Assembly (NCBI RefSeq): GCF_954871325.1
Contig: NC_088776.1
Span: 25,282,508-25,346,507 of the forward strand
Origin: Gordionus sp. m RMFG-2023
Taxonomy: Eukaryota > Nematomorpha > Gordioida > Chordodea > Parachordodidae
Reading direction: 5' to 3'
DNA: 64,000 nt
The position numbers and the translations under genes were made by a program. The notes below the pieces were generated by a model. That model saw only the letters and a program-made list of their open reading frames with translations, did no database searches and was not told the origin of the DNA. This document shows, piece by piece, positions 37,345 to 50,511 of this stretch (its first letter is position 1; every line of letters begins with the position of its first letter).

Positions 37345-40018
37345 GATATTCATTCCCCTTAGGCAAATTCTGTACGTATATGATTCGCGATATAGTACAT
37401 GTGCTAACATTGAAGCGAAAAATTTGGTTTATTAATTAGACTCTCAGACTATTTTAGTTAGTCATCCAGGATAATTAAATAAACTCCAAAATAAATAATT
37501 CTATTTCTGAGCCAATATTTTTAAAAAGACAAACAAAAGTAGGCGCGGGAGAATGCACTTATATGAATGCTTGGAGATGATTCTTTAATACCAACTGCTG
37601 TAATTTTCATTTTTTTACATATATTTTATTTTAACAGATGTATCTATAAAAATAAATTGTAAAGATCACTTTATAATTTGTGAATTTGTGAATTTATTTT
37701 ATAAATAATAAAATGAAGAGAAAAAAAAATCTCATTTCAAATTAATTATAAGGTATTATCATCAGCTGCAATACTTCTAAATTTAAGATAAAACTCTCGT
37801 TTCTTCGATGAATTTGGCAGAAAGTTTTCTTAATTTTTTACAATTACGAAATTGGTGCCGCGAACGACGGATCTAATTTTTTGTGGCTATGTGAAAATAT
37901 CACAATGTCATAATTCCGTTATATTATCGTTGCTGCGAAATTATCACTGTCTAATATGTCCTTTAATATTAAAATAGTAGAGAGGATGCCGCTACATCAT
38001 CCAAAGATATTATTGAGAAGTATTTAAATTCCTATCAAAATCATTTTACCGAAGCTACTATTTATCTATGCCATTCTTTATTGGTATTCTTTGCAAGAAT
38101 TAAATGCTAAATTATCCACTTAGATTTGATTTGCATGGATGAATATAAATCGACGTGAATAAAAATATGATTTCACCTGTGGCCCAAAGAATTTAATTTC
38201 TATTAAAATCATTTTTCCATAACTAAGATTTTATCTATGTTATGTTTTACTGGTATTCTTGGGAAAAAATTAAATCCTCATATATATTTATTCAATATCG
38301 TAATACTATGTTATCTTTAGTATTCTTTAAAGGAAATTTTATTTTTAGAGTGAATTATTCCAGGATATCTAATTTTTAGGAAATCATATTCGAAATATGA
38401 AATGGTTATATATGAATTATCATAATAATAGAGGAGATGGGCTAAAGAATTTTTATATAAATTGTTTATATATTATATTAGGGATTCTAATTGAAATTCG
38501 TGGTGTTACAAGGAAATTGTAAGACCCGAGAAAATTCTGATCTTTTGGGTTGGGATGAAGGCTATTTTAGCTGGCCTCTAAATTTTTAGGCTGAGGGGAG
38601 GGGGATTTGCCCCACCCAATTGGCCCACGCCTGTCTAGGAAACAATATGATCAAATATGCGATTAAGGAAACTTGGTTCCCAACTATTGCCCCTAAGTAA
38701 AAAGTTCTAATTACAGTCCTAGGGGCATCATAAAATCATTCTTAAAATGTTATCGAATGTAAAAATCCTTTACAGCGATTTATATAACTTTTATATTATA
38801 ATTATTGTCTTGTATTATATTGTACTTAAAGCCCAACCTTATATATAATGGTTGTAACATGGAACATAAGAAGTCCTCCCAGCTATGTTTTTTTTTAGTT
38901 TCATATGAATATGATATATTTATACCGATCGAATTTAATTTTACATTAACATCCATTATTTTATTTTAATGATTTTACATAATACAACTAATTTTATTAT
39001 CTAAATTGCACACTAAATTTATCAAAATTAAAGTTTAAAAACCTTGGTGTTTAGATTAAAAGAATTTAATAAAAATAATCTTTTAATTATATCATAGATA
39101 ATTTTAATTAACAGTTCGGAAATTATAAATTTAATTTCCCAAAAAACTTTTTAGATATTTTTATAAAAAACATAAAAATAATTTAATCTTTTTAAAACTT
39201 ATTCATTATGTTTGAATTCACCTGATTTATGTTATTAATATGTAATTTTGACTATCTGTTCTAAAAACTAAAAATACTATATTATATATTCACTTATTGG
39301 TTCATTTATGAATAAATAGTTATCATTGGAGTAATTACCACCCCAAAGTTAAGATTGGTTAGTAATCACTTATGTAATTAAAATAATACAAATACGTTTT
39401 TATATACATAAAGAAAAAAAAGAAGCAATTTTGACTATAATTTTAAAAAGTAAATTGTAAATGACAATTATATAAATTACATTTTTTAAGTAATATAAGT
39501 GTATGTATAAATATTAAAATCTAGTGAAAATTTAATTTTTTTTCTCATTCATTCATAGATTCATTTATTTGCTTGCAATTTTAAATCTCGCAATTGTCAT
39601 AATCTGAACTTGAAATTTTTAATTCTAATAAAGATGTTGAAATTGGAGATAAAGTACAATCCCTAAATTCCAATTCAACTCATCAATTCGAATAGATAAA
39701 AGCCAGATTAAGTCTAAATGCACAACATGCAAACATATTCAGAGGTTAAAATCTGAAAAAGATAATCAAGGGGAATTTCAACAGCTGGGAAGGCTGGGAC
39801 ACACGGAACCGGATTTTGTAAAACTATATAAAATCTATAAATATTAGCAACAATTATAGAATAATGTATCAAACGGTAGCTATATAACTTGTTAATTTAT
39901 TTTTTCACATATCTTGGGTTTAAAAAGTTTAATTTAATTTAAATATTATATAATAAATGCAAAACAGTTTCAAAAAAGTTTTATTTATTAATTTATTATG
40001 TAGAGTATCTATATAAAA
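37345..40018. other. AT-rich stretch with a possible LTR-element relic
   Basis: At 37852-37867 TGGTGCCGCGAACG resembles the primer-binding site that follows a 5' LTR, but no LTR pair was found. From about 38022 a roughly 85-bp block (ATCAAAATCATTTTACCG and TGGTATTCTT) recurs diverged near 38196. A short frame at 39680-39847 (KCTTCKHIQRLKSEKDNQG) is unidentified. Otherwise nothing recognised. Confidence 0.25.
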
Positions 40019-40736
40019 CAGAGACCTGTAATAATTTTTTTATAATAAATCAAGGACCGGCCTAATTTTTTAAAAATAAATCCGGGTCGAAAAATAGATT
40101 TTTCTATAAACCTCCGAATATTTATCGATTATTATGGTGTATAATAAAAAAATATATATTTAAAAATTGTATCAAAGAATGGCATATCACATTTATTCAC
40201 TTCATATTTCTATTTCTTTATAAACCATTTACCTCTCGTTAGAAAATACCCAACTATTTTATAAAAGAAAAGTAAAATATTTTCTAAATTATTCATTAAT
40301 TATAATTACAATAATTTTAGTCTAATCTAATCACACCATTTTAATTTATCCTTATATACTCAATTATTCTAACCAAATAAAATGGTTATTTTAGATATAA
40401 AATTTTTACTTTTAATCAAAAATTACTTAGAAAAAAATTAGTTACTATTCAAACGAATGTGATATAATAACAAAATCCAACTAATATTACAAGTAATTTC
40501 ATATATAAATTATTAAATTTTATAGATTATTAGAAAATAATTTGCAATATAACCAACCACTTCATTTTAAAGACGCTGAAAAATTTTATAAACCCGGGCC
40601 TAAAAAAAATTTTTATATACCCGGGCCAAAATATTTTCCGAGTCGAAAAAGATTATAATTTTAATAATCCGAGCCGGGCCGAAAATTCTTTTTATAACCC
40701 GGGCCAGGCTGCAACTAGTACATCTACATTTCACTG
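40019..40736. mobile_element. CAGAGACCTGCAGAGG-family element, copy 5 (longest)
   Basis: Left end CAGAGACCTGTAATAA, inverted right end CAGTGAAATGTAGATGTAC. Flanks ATATAAAA (40011-40018) and ATATAAAT (40737-40744) match at 7 of 8. The arms hold repeated CCCGGGCC blocks; the 718-bp length is about three times that of the other copies, the middle being AT-rich and non-coding. Confidence 0.7.
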
Positions 40737-41382
40737 ATATAAATATTACTAGAAATTAATATATGTAACAATTTATTTTATAATGTTTTTCGTTTATAAA
40801 TTATACCCCGAACCTGAATCCTGATAAATTTTTTATCCTCCTTTTTTGTTGACTCTTCTACAACTTAATCTCTCATTTTATGTCTTTATTAATATTTAAA
40901 TTTAATTATAAATATTAATCACCAATTTCTTTAATCGATATAATAATAAATAAAACTAAACTAAAACTAAAAGAAAATTACTCTTTTAAATTAAATTTTC
41001 TACCGGCACCATATTGAAGGGGACACGTGAATGCATAAAATAGTTATTTTATTTTATAAATTTTCGATACAGGGACTTATAACAGAACGTTATGGGAACG
41101 CAACTTGAGAATTATTATGGAACAAGGGAGGAGCGGGAACTTTATTCCGTGAACGTTCATGGAATAGTTCTAGTTAAAATTTCAATTTATTACATAATTA
41201 TAAATATAATATTTATAATTTTTGATTCGTAAATTTAATATTTATAATGGCTCATTCATAAATATTTGTTTTTCGTTTTAATTCCAGTTTGATTCACTAA
41301 CAAATATTTCCATTATTTAGTATTGAAAACATTTTATTTTAAATCAAATTTAGAATTTGTTATAAAATTAATTATATATAAT
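40737..41382. other. AT-rich stretch with a GGAACG-type repeat relic
   Basis: CAGGGACTTATAACAGAACG (41070) and GGAATAGTTCTAG further right carry the GAACGTT/GGAACG wording of a short element; a related patch (GGAACGGAAAGGAAACGG) is at 45286-45315. Ends not paired. No gene. Confidence 0.3.
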
Positions 41383-41833
41383 TAGTGCTGTAAACGTTAC
41401 TTCAAAAAATATACGCGTAACTTGTTACGTCTGAAAAAAGAACGCGTTACCATTATTTCTTTCCTTATAAGAAAAAAGGAATGCGCGTACTGGCTATTCC
41501 AAAAAACGGGATACTCGTTACTTAAAAAATTAAATATTATATATAAAATTATGAAAAAATAATATATAATATAACTTTTAATATTTTACTATACTATATT
41601 AATATAATCTTTTCATTACAAAATTTAACAAAAAAATAATATATCAAAGAATATACAATATTATATATATTAGTAATAAGGAGAAAAAATACAAAAAGAG
41701 AGGTGGGAAGAATAAAAAGTATTGAGGTTAAAACGGATCATCTTGTGGAATGAGACTACCTATAAAGCTAATATAATTTGCCTTGTGTATCGCTATGGCG
41801 ATTCTTTGTCTTAATCAGAAACCTTAGCGGGGT

Positions 41834-42124
41834 TCACCAGTTAGTTGACGAATGTGAGAGCCAAGTTCCTTGAAAAAATATAAGGCACCCAAAAGTTGTA
41901 AGGGTTGTGGAAATGATGCGAATGAAAATATATTCTTGAGAGATTTCAGAATATTTAGCTATTTTAAGTGACTCCTTTTTCTCAAGAATATTAAATGTTT
42001 GGTTTGATGGAGCAAGTGGATCAATACATGAGTAGACCCAGACCAATAATTGACCGCGCTTACAAGGAATTTCCTCAGGCCGTTTCCCATCAGATCTGAA
42101 AAGACCGGAAGGTTCAAGAGTCAT
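41834..42124 (-). mobile_element. LINE-like element, C-terminal domain fragment
   Basis: 96 codons open on the minus strand: LEPSGLFRSDGKRPEEIPC, KRGQLLVWVYSCIDPLAPSN, IAKYSEISQEYIFIRIIST and TLTTFGCL. It matches the segment LEPxGLxRxDGKRPDG...LVWDxTCxDxLAPS...KYxxL...ETxGxxG of non-LTR elements almost without gaps. It repeats a part also present in 42340-43670, so it is a separate copy placed downstream in the same orientation. Confidence 0.7.
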
Positions 42125-42339
42125 ATATTTTAATAAAAAGAATAGTTTAATTTGTCATAAAAAAATTACAATCAGCGGAAAAAGTTAACATTGAGGACCA
42201 AAATAAAATAATTTAAAAATCATATTCTTCTAAGCCATTATCAAATATATTATAAAGTTATTTTTTTAAGGGGGGGGGGGGTTAAAGATTTTTATAATAT
42301 TTATTTATATTTTGTATTTTTAAAAAATTGGAACACCTT

Positions 42340-43670
42340 GCCTGCTGAACTAGGAGGGAAAAGGGAGTGTTTCGAAGAAACACTTGTAGTTCACCTTTAG
42401 GATTTCGAGTTTAATTGTTTGTTTAAGAGATAGGGACTCGTTTTTGACCCCTGTCCTTAATGAAATTCTTTACCCAATTGATTTTAGAACTTTAGGGATT
42501 GGGGACCGGGGGTTCCCAGAACGCTAAAAATTTGGAAAATAAATATAAAAGAATTAGGGAGGGATCTATATTTATTAAACTTATTGATTTGGAGTTCCAA
42601 GGGGTCGGTATTTCCGTTAGCCGGAAAGGAGGTAACACACGAGAGATCCCAGACAAGTCATTTCTCGATGTGCCAAGACGTCAAAGACATGCCGTCGGGA
42701 CACTTACCGTCCGCATTTAGGAGACCTAACGGCTCCAAACTATTGGGGAAACTGGCCGAAATTAAGGCTTTGCCGATTAATCTATTAAGGTTGTCGTGCC
42801 TCAGAAAATGGCCATTGATTTTGATACAAGAAAAACAATGTCTAGAAAAGGGATCAACCTGTTTACAACAGGCAGAACAAGTGTCCACAGAAGGGATAAG
42901 GCAACCAAGCCTATGGCCAATGGCAGTTTGAAACTCATCGTCTGTGAGTAAAGTTCCTTTATACCACTCGGAATCGTGTCTAGCCATTCATGGCCGTTAG
43001 AATATTTTTTTGTTTCAATGCAGTTGAAGGTTAGTTAGATTGGTACACAGACAAAGTTTTTCAAATGCGCATTGAAGCATAGGGACCAGGAAACTCTTTA
43101 GATGACTGGAAACTGGCTGCTCGGATCTTAGCTAGAGTAAGCCACTCTTGTTTAGCTGGATAAAAGGGGATCCAGCTCGATAAGCGAGGAAATAGAATCG
43201 TTAAAGGATAACCGAGATGAAAGAAAGCACGCAATTGACATTAAGAAGGGAACTGAAAATCCAAGTCCTCCCCGGTAAGCGGGCATAGAGGCGAAAGATC
43301 AATTATAACCGGGAAAATTTAAGACTAAAAGGGTTCGATAAAATGTTTAAATATTAATTCGAAGGCATTAAGGATGGTATTATACTGGAAAACCGAGGAA
43401 GATAAAATGTATAAGAATTTCGGTAGGAAAAGATATTTTTTAGTGAGGAAAAAGAACTGATGCTTGGTAAGATGAGGAAGATTCTTGAGTGAATTGTAAA
43501 GAGATTGAATCAAATCATCAAAAAATTTTTGACAAAAGGAAGTTGAAAAACCGATAGGAGAACCTAAAAGACAGAGTTCCTCGTGCGGAATGAATATAAA
43601 ATCTGGGGGAGGGATAAAATCCTTATTATTTATATAACTTATTTTAATAATTTTTTTTATAAATAAAATA
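42340..43670 (-). mobile_element. LINE-like element: RT thumb to C-terminus
   Basis: On the minus strand 43600-43325 reads ELCLLGSPIGFST, LKNLPHLTKHQFFFLTKKY and LFLPKFLYIL, the region just behind the reverse-transcriptase core. Next, in several frames, come LPLTGED-like and PAKQEWLTLAK pieces. Then 42987-42658: LLTDDEFQTAIGHRLGC, CSACCKQVDPFSRHCFSC (Cys/His knuckle), FLRHDNLNRLIGKALI and LEPLGLLNADGKCPDGMSL. It continues LVWDLSCVTSFPAN and KYRSLPNSFIFIF, and ends near 42340. The run is colinear with the family; the 5' half is missing. Higher G+C than the host DNA. Confidence 0.7.
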
Positions 43671-45239
43671 AACAAAAATAATATATTATAAGATAAAATA
43701 TTTTTGTAATAATTTTTTATTTATTTTTAACAACAATTGATTTTTAAAATTTTGATTAGAAAAACAAGAGTGTTTAGCGCTAAACACAACTTTAGTAAAC
43801 ACACTTTCAATGGGCGCAGAGGATGGGAGGGTTGTATTATATTGGATAAATAAAAATTTTAATTGGGGGAATTTATTAAAATTAAAGATAATCTTTATTT
43901 TTAAAAATGCTTAGTTCATCATCAAAAGAATTTTCATTAAAATCCTTATCAAATTTTATTTATCTTTATTAGAAAATGATCTAAAGTGTGTTTTAAAGGA
44001 ATCAAGTCTGCCTTTTCTTTGTCAGGATCTTTTCCCAAACTGGAAATAGGTTTATGCTTCCTATCTTCACTGACATCTAGTTTTAATTTGATTTATGGCT
44101 GGTGAATTATTGCTGATATTATATATTCATTTGAAATAAAATATTAACTAATTATAAATTGTGAACAATATTTCACTGTATACCTTTTATCTTTGAAATT
44201 CAGAATTGCATTAATAAGTGTCTTACAAAATGATATTATTTAAAGCCATTTTTTAAATATTATAATAGTTATCGTGGGAGTAAAATTTCCTAAATGCATT
44301 TTTTCTTCTCTCTCTAAAATCGAAAGAGTAAGAACAGGTTCCATAATTTAAAAATTCAAATATATAGTCATACAATATTCATTTATGAATGACTTATCAT
44401 TATCTAAAATCTCTGTAATTTGGATTTATCACAAGATTAGTTTAATAAGACATTTCACGGATTTATAGAAAGATTTTCATCTTATTATCACCAATTTAAT
44501 CAGATATCCCATTTTTTCTTAAAAATGGCTTCACAGTTTGAAAAATTCCTTCCACAAAGGTTAAAATTGAGTTGGGGCACAATTTACAATAAAGTAAAAC
44601 TATGTACCATTAGTGTTTTTCATTAGTGTAAAAAATGTTTCATATGGAGCAATAGCATCCTTTACTCATCTTCATCTGAAGAAAATTGTACAATTGACAT
44701 AATATTCTTTATAAAATAAATTATAATGCTAATAAGAGTATAAATTTACATACATTGATTGATTCAACATCAATTAGATTAACAATCTTGACTAAAAATT
44801 TAACAATTAAAATTTAAAATAGAAATAAAGGAATTTGGTGGTTGATGTGAATTAAAAACTCGGCCTAAATTATTTATAAAATTTAAAAAGTAAATAAAAG
44901 TAATTTTGCACTACTATAAAATATATTTTTTCCATATTTTTTAAGAAAGATTTGAAGTAATAAATAACGTTTTGCGTTGCCATTATTCGTTACCTCAAGA
45001 AGAAGGTAACGAATGACATTCTCTTCTTAAAAAAAGTAACGTCATTAGTAATTTGACGTTACTTTACAGAACTACATATAATATATGTTTTAAATTTCAA
45101 TGGATAATTTGTTTCAAGATGTTTAAAGGTATTTTCCGACAATCAAATTTATATTAGCACTACCGCACACAAATAAATGACAATATTTAGAGAATGTCTT
45201 TAATGGATGATTAGATGTAATAATTTATTATAAATGGCA

Positions 45240-47796
45240 ATTAATATTATATATTTTTATAGGAATGCAATCCGAAACGTTTGGATGGAACGGAAAGGAA
45301 ACGGAACAGGAAGGCAAAATTGATTTGTTTCGGGCCCCTGATTTGATCAGATTAAGATAATTATTTTATATTTTGTTTATTCAAGTGTATATTTTTTTTA
45401 AATTTTCTTTTTATAAGCTAACTAATTATTTTTAAAAATAAATAACTTTACAAAAAAATGGGTTAAATTTTAACTATCTATATAAAAAATTAAGAGCCTC
45501 GTTGAAAAAATCCTGTTGGCAAAGTTATTATTCCCATAAATCTAACAGGGGTAAGAGATGAATGAGACTTCGATGATAATGAAATTACAGGAAAACAATC
45601 CAATGTTAATGCAGGAAAAATTGAGATAGATCTAGATATGAATAGACTTGATTTTTACAAAGTATTAGCAAAAGAGTTAAAGATGCAATAATTGCAAGTT
45701 GCAAAACGCTTCCACACTAAATGCTTCAAATTTTATAGAAATAGGGTTTATATTAGATATATTAGTTTTTTTAAATAAAAAATATAAATTTTTTTTAATT
45801 TGGAAGTATTTAATTGTTGGACTTTCAAATCATCTTAAAAAACGAGATTGTTTTCATGATTTTCTAAATTAAGATATCTTAGAAGAAAATAATCAATACT
45901 CATGAAAATAATCAATTTTAGTCTATTAGTATTAAAAATTGATCACTAATGAGTTCAAATGATTTTAGAAATTCAAATTAAAGAGGAAAAAAGAGTATTA
46001 CAAAATTAAATCGTTGTAAAATGTTTTTTATGATTTGAAGTAAGGTTCAGATGACATATTTTATCCCATTTGTAAATAAAGTAAAATATTTCTAAGACCC
46101 CCTCCCTCTCCCCTCAATCAATGCTATGTACCTACTACCCAATAAAGTATTCTAAAGTTTGAATACTTTTCATAATGAATTTGGAGAGAGGATAGGATAA
46201 AGTAAAAATAAACAATATTTTTAAATTAAGGGATTATAATTTATCATGCGGAATTAAACGACTACAGTTCTTAATTTGAGTTTCCGGCTCGAGTTCTTGA
46301 CTTGAATTTTAGACTCGAGTTCTGAACTAGAATAATTCATGACTCGAGTTATAAAAATGAATCGACTCAATTGACTTCCGAATCTGAGTCGAAGTATCGC
46401 CAAAGAGAATATTTAATAACTACAAAAATACATTATTAAAAGCCATTCCACTATTATTTTTCCGTATAAAATCAGTATCACAATTATAACTAATTAATTA
46501 CCATTAATGGTTAAATAATAAAAAGTAATATGATAAGGGGCGTCTAATTTATAGTTTGTTTAAACAGGTAAGTAAATAAATACGCGTTTTTTGTAATTCT
46601 TAACATATTTAACTTGGCATAACCAAAATTAATTTAAAAATGTTTGTAATCTATTGTTTTGCAAATTATGGTAGAGGCAGACCACATAAATAGAATGAAA
46701 TCCACGGAAGGAGAAAAAGGGTAGCAAAGAAATGGTCTTTAAAACCTTACCCCTATACCAGAAAATTTAAATAAAACGATTAATATAAATTAAAAATATA
46801 TCCAATTCTAATAATATATATGAAATACTATTTCATTTTTAATAAACATATACAAATTATTTTAAAAATGTCGGCTAGAAATATTTAGTTACAAAATTTA
46901 TATATATTTATAATATGTACAATAAAAAGATAGTTTTAAATAAATAATTTTAAATAAATTCCCCTTCCCTAGTTATGCCTGGGCTAGGAATATTTTAGTA
47001 TAAAATGCATCAAGACCTTTCTTTAACCGGAAACAAATCGCTAAAACACAAATTTTCAAATTATTTATATATTGATTATATTTTAATTGCAATATTTAAA
47101 ATTTTTTTTTTTTAAATTAGGCATCAAGAAAAACAATACAATTAATATCAATCGGTAATTCCTAAAATCTAAATAAAAATCCTACCACTAGAGCTCATAG
47201 TCCCCAAATATTTTCATTTCATTTTATTGAGATGTTTTACTATTACCATTTAAAAGATTTTAAAAGTTACAGAAATTTTTTATATTAAATATTTAAGACG
47301 GTATATCAAATTAATCCTTGGAGTGCTGAAATTGAAGAATATTTTTAACGAGGATTGTTGCTGATTCTACTTTTGATAAATCCTCAAAACTGTTTTTTTA
47401 GATTAGGGCAAAGGGTCCTCCAATATTTTTGTTTAAATATGATATCAATATTTAGTCAACGTTAGTTATCGAAAGACCAATTAATAATTTAACATCAATT
47501 TTTGAGACTTTTATTATTATATAAATATAAACATTTTGAACATGCTTAAAAAATATATATTACTCAGGAAATTTAGAAGAATTTATAAAATTATTTTAAA
47601 CCAGATAATATTCATTAGAATGACAGGATTTTAAGCGTAAAATAAATAAATTTATGGGTATCAATGCTAATTAATTACTAATTATATTTTTCAAAATCAA
47701 TTAAAACTTTTTTAATTTTTGCAATTTTAATGTAAGCGAAGACCAGTGAAATAAAATACTACCTAGAATGACGATTCATTCATTTAAATGTGCCTC
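45240..47796. other. AT-rich stretch, no firm gene
   Basis: GGAACGG-rich patch at 45286-45345 (short repeat relic). At 45527-45690 a frame reads IPINLTGVRDE, stop, then AGKIEIDLDMNRLDFYKVLA; it may be a decayed exon but I cannot name it. Confidence 0.3.
46263..46390. repeat. Degenerate GACTCGAGTTC repeats
   Basis: CTCGAGTTCTTGACTTG, GACTCGAGTTCTGAAC and GACTCGAGTTATAAAAATG follow each other with weaker flanking units, a small decayed tandem repeat. Confidence 0.5.
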
Positions 47797-47952
47797 AATA
47801 TAAATCAGCCGGTGACAAGCCCATTTGGGTTCTCATGTTCATGTACATAATTTATAAAAAAACTTTTAAAAACTTTTTAAAAAAATTAAGATTTATTTAT
47901 AATAATTTGCATATGGGATAACAAAATGGCGCGTCACCAGCTGATTTGTATT
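47797..47952. repeat. Short palindromic element
   Basis: AATATAAATCAGCCGGTGAC on the left pairs with inverted AATACAAATCAGCTGGTGAC on the right, continuing into GCCCATTT/GCGCCATTT. About 156 bp; TSD not seen. Confidence 0.55.
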
Positions 47953-48710
47953 CAACGACACTTCAAATGAATTTTAATTAAGGAATCATATTATATGTAA
48001 TTAGCTAAGATATAAGTTTTATGTTACAATTTGTATAATAAATATCTGGTTTTCTCTATATTTTTTTTAAATACCGCTTTATTTAATTATGATTTTAAAA
48101 CAAACTTTCAATGTCAAATTTTTGGGAACTTTCACAAACCTATTATTTGATTAATATTATATACATGAAATATGATATATACAATGAGCATCTAATTTTA
48201 CCTAATCTTAGAATATAAGAATCGTTTTAGTTATCGAGATATTAAAAGTTTTATATTGGCATAGAAAAAAATATTTTAATTAATTTTAGAGAACACAATT
48301 AATATTACAATTTTTATTCTATATAATGTGTACATTGTATTTCAAAAAATATTCATAATGATTTTCGCGATAATTGTTTTATATCTTTGTTAGCAATTAC
48401 AAACAGATTCTTATTATATTACATTAAATCAAACACATAAAATATAGTAACCAAGCGAAAAACGTAAATTTTTCAAATTAATCCCAGCAATTCTTTAAAA
48501 GTTGACCACTAAGGTGACTACTTTGAGTTTATCTTGATGGTTCATAAAGCTAAATAAGTTTTAAAACGATATCTATATCTATAACTATATTATGGTAATA
48601 AATAATCCTTATAGAAATAGAAAAATTTGTCATTTTTTATTTATTTTTAATATATATCGAAGCATTACATATAATATAATTATTATGAAAGTTATATGAA
48701 AACTAGCAGA

Positions 48711-48734
48711 TAGCCCGTCAAGAGAGACGGGCTA
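48711..48734. repeat. Perfect 9-bp stem hairpin TAGCCCGTC/GACGGGCTA
   Basis: Stem 48711-48719 with 48726-48734, loop of 6. It follows ACTAGCAGA, and CCCCGGAAAA-like words lie 200 bp on. Such ACTAGC + hairpin sequences mark the edge of repeats in many invertebrates; family not assigned. Confidence 0.45.
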
Positions 48735-50019
48735 ATTGTGATTATATGAATCAGAAATTATTCTATATTATGAGGTGTGAGTCACAAATTAACTTTTATT
48801 TTGATGAGAGGTGAATCCGAAATTTGGCAGTATTTTTATGAAGAATGTTAATTAAGTATATATATAATACTTACCCGGAAAAAAGATCAGAACAAAATAA
48901 ATCCATGAAAAAAAATTCTCACAGAAATTAATTCCCCGGAAAAACTTCCCCAGAAATAAATTACCAACTTTTTCGATTTTAAAATATAAAGTGGGAAATA
49001 ATTCTCCTGAAAAAAAACAATTAATAATTTTTCTTTAAATATAAAAATAATCCCGCCGCCACAATAAATAAAAATATTTTTTAAAATATTATCTCGGTGA
49101 AGATGTATTATTTAAGTTAAAAATTTTTTGAATTTAGAAAATTTGTAAAAATAAATATAAATATATTATAATATGATTTCTGAAGATGAAAAATAGAAAA
49201 ATGGCAATTGTCATAATTATTATTCTTATACTTTATCTTGAAGAAAATAAGTAAATAACATCATTTTTGGTTCAAACATATAGGTTCGAAACCGGTTCAA
49301 ATAATATTGTATATTAGCATATATTATATATTAGAATTATGAAAAGAAAAAAACATTTTTTAAAATATCATCACTATTCTCTAAAAAATAATATTGAGCT
49401 ATCTTGCTACTTATTAAGAGTCATTTATAAATTTTGTTAATAATTGTCTTCATTCTCTTAGGTTCAAAAACTTAAAAAGCATGGGGTCAAAATAAAAATA
49501 CAATAGTTCTCATTTTTTATGAAGAATAAATAAAATTTTAATGAATATTTACTTATTTTAATTCGTGTATATATAAATAAACCAATATGAACCTGGCAAC
49601 TTTAGCCTTAAAAATTTTTTATTAAAAGGGATTAGTAACAAAAAAGTTGGGAAAGTTTTGGTTATATTATATATCGTTAACCTTAAAACATAACAAATTG
49701 AGCCACCCTTTGAGCCCCGGTAAGCTTATAGATTTAACGACTCCACTCACTGCTATCCAGTGTATTTTTTTCAAGCGTTTTTTTTATAGATATCCGTGGT
49801 ATTAATTAGTGGCATTATTTTTAAAATATAATATAAATAAAGAATTTGAGAGGATCATGGCAAGGTAAAAGGTTAAATATATATCTAAGTTACATAGTGA
49901 GCTATAAAAAAATTAAGATAATTTTATAATTAAAATAAGGGTATTTTCATTTTGTATGATTTTAAAATTTAAAAAGTATCCAATCTTAAAAGCCTCTAGA
50001 AAATTATTTGATTCACAGT
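48735..50019. other. AT-rich stretch, no gene seen
   Basis: No coding frame. GTTCGAAACCGGTTC near 49284 is an isolated palindromic word. Confidence 0.4.
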
Positions 50020-50511
50020 TTAACCCTTCAATACTCTGGTGGGGTATATGAAACCCCAGGCATGCAAGAAATGATATTACATAAAAACGGTTGAATATTA
50101 TGATCTGGATTTTACAGTAGCTTCATCAAATATATCTTAGAATCTATATTACAAATTATATATTTTGGTTGAGTAGTTTTTAAGATATAAACATTTTGTG
50201 ACTGATTGGGGTTTGTGAGACTGAGACCCCACCAGAGTAAATTTGTTATTATTTTAAGAAATTTTTTTTAAAAAATTTTTAAAATTATAAATATATACTA
50301 CTATATTATAAAATTTATTAAAACAAAATTTAAATATCTTATATATTGAATGAGATATATGAAAAACGTAAAGATTTTCACTGGTGGGGTTGTTTTATTT
50401 TTATTTTTCACCAGCTGACATTTCTCAAATTATTTTTATCATTTATAATGATTTTTGCAAATTCTGAAACTAAATATATAATTATTTAAGATGTAATATC
50501 ATTTTATTTGA

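Larger units (their letters stand above)
41383..45074. mobile_element. hAT-type TIR element with LINE-like insertion
   Basis: Left end TAGTGCTGTAAACGTTACTT (41383), inverted right end TAGTTCTGTAAAGTAACGTC (ending 45074), and further inverted GTAACG words inside both arms. Flanks TATATAAT (41375-41382) and CATATAAT (45075-45082) match at 7 of 8. The element is 3692 bp, of which about 1.8 kb (41834-43670) is LINE-like sequence. I recognise no transposase in the remaining AT-rich parts, so it is likely a non-autonomous or eroded element. Confidence 0.6.

Noticed and set aside
37852-37867. Primer-binding-site-like TGGTGCCGCGAACG as proof of an LTR element
   Set aside because: No LTR pair and no recognisable element protein; kept only as a possible fossil in the gap note.
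42499-42931. Two plus-strand open frames of 73 and 115 codons
   Set aside because: They are antisense to the LINE-like C-terminal domain, whose conserved motifs lie on the minus strand.
49284-49298. GTTCGAAACC as a tRNA T-arm
   Set aside because: No matching acceptor stem, D-arm or anticodon arm around it.
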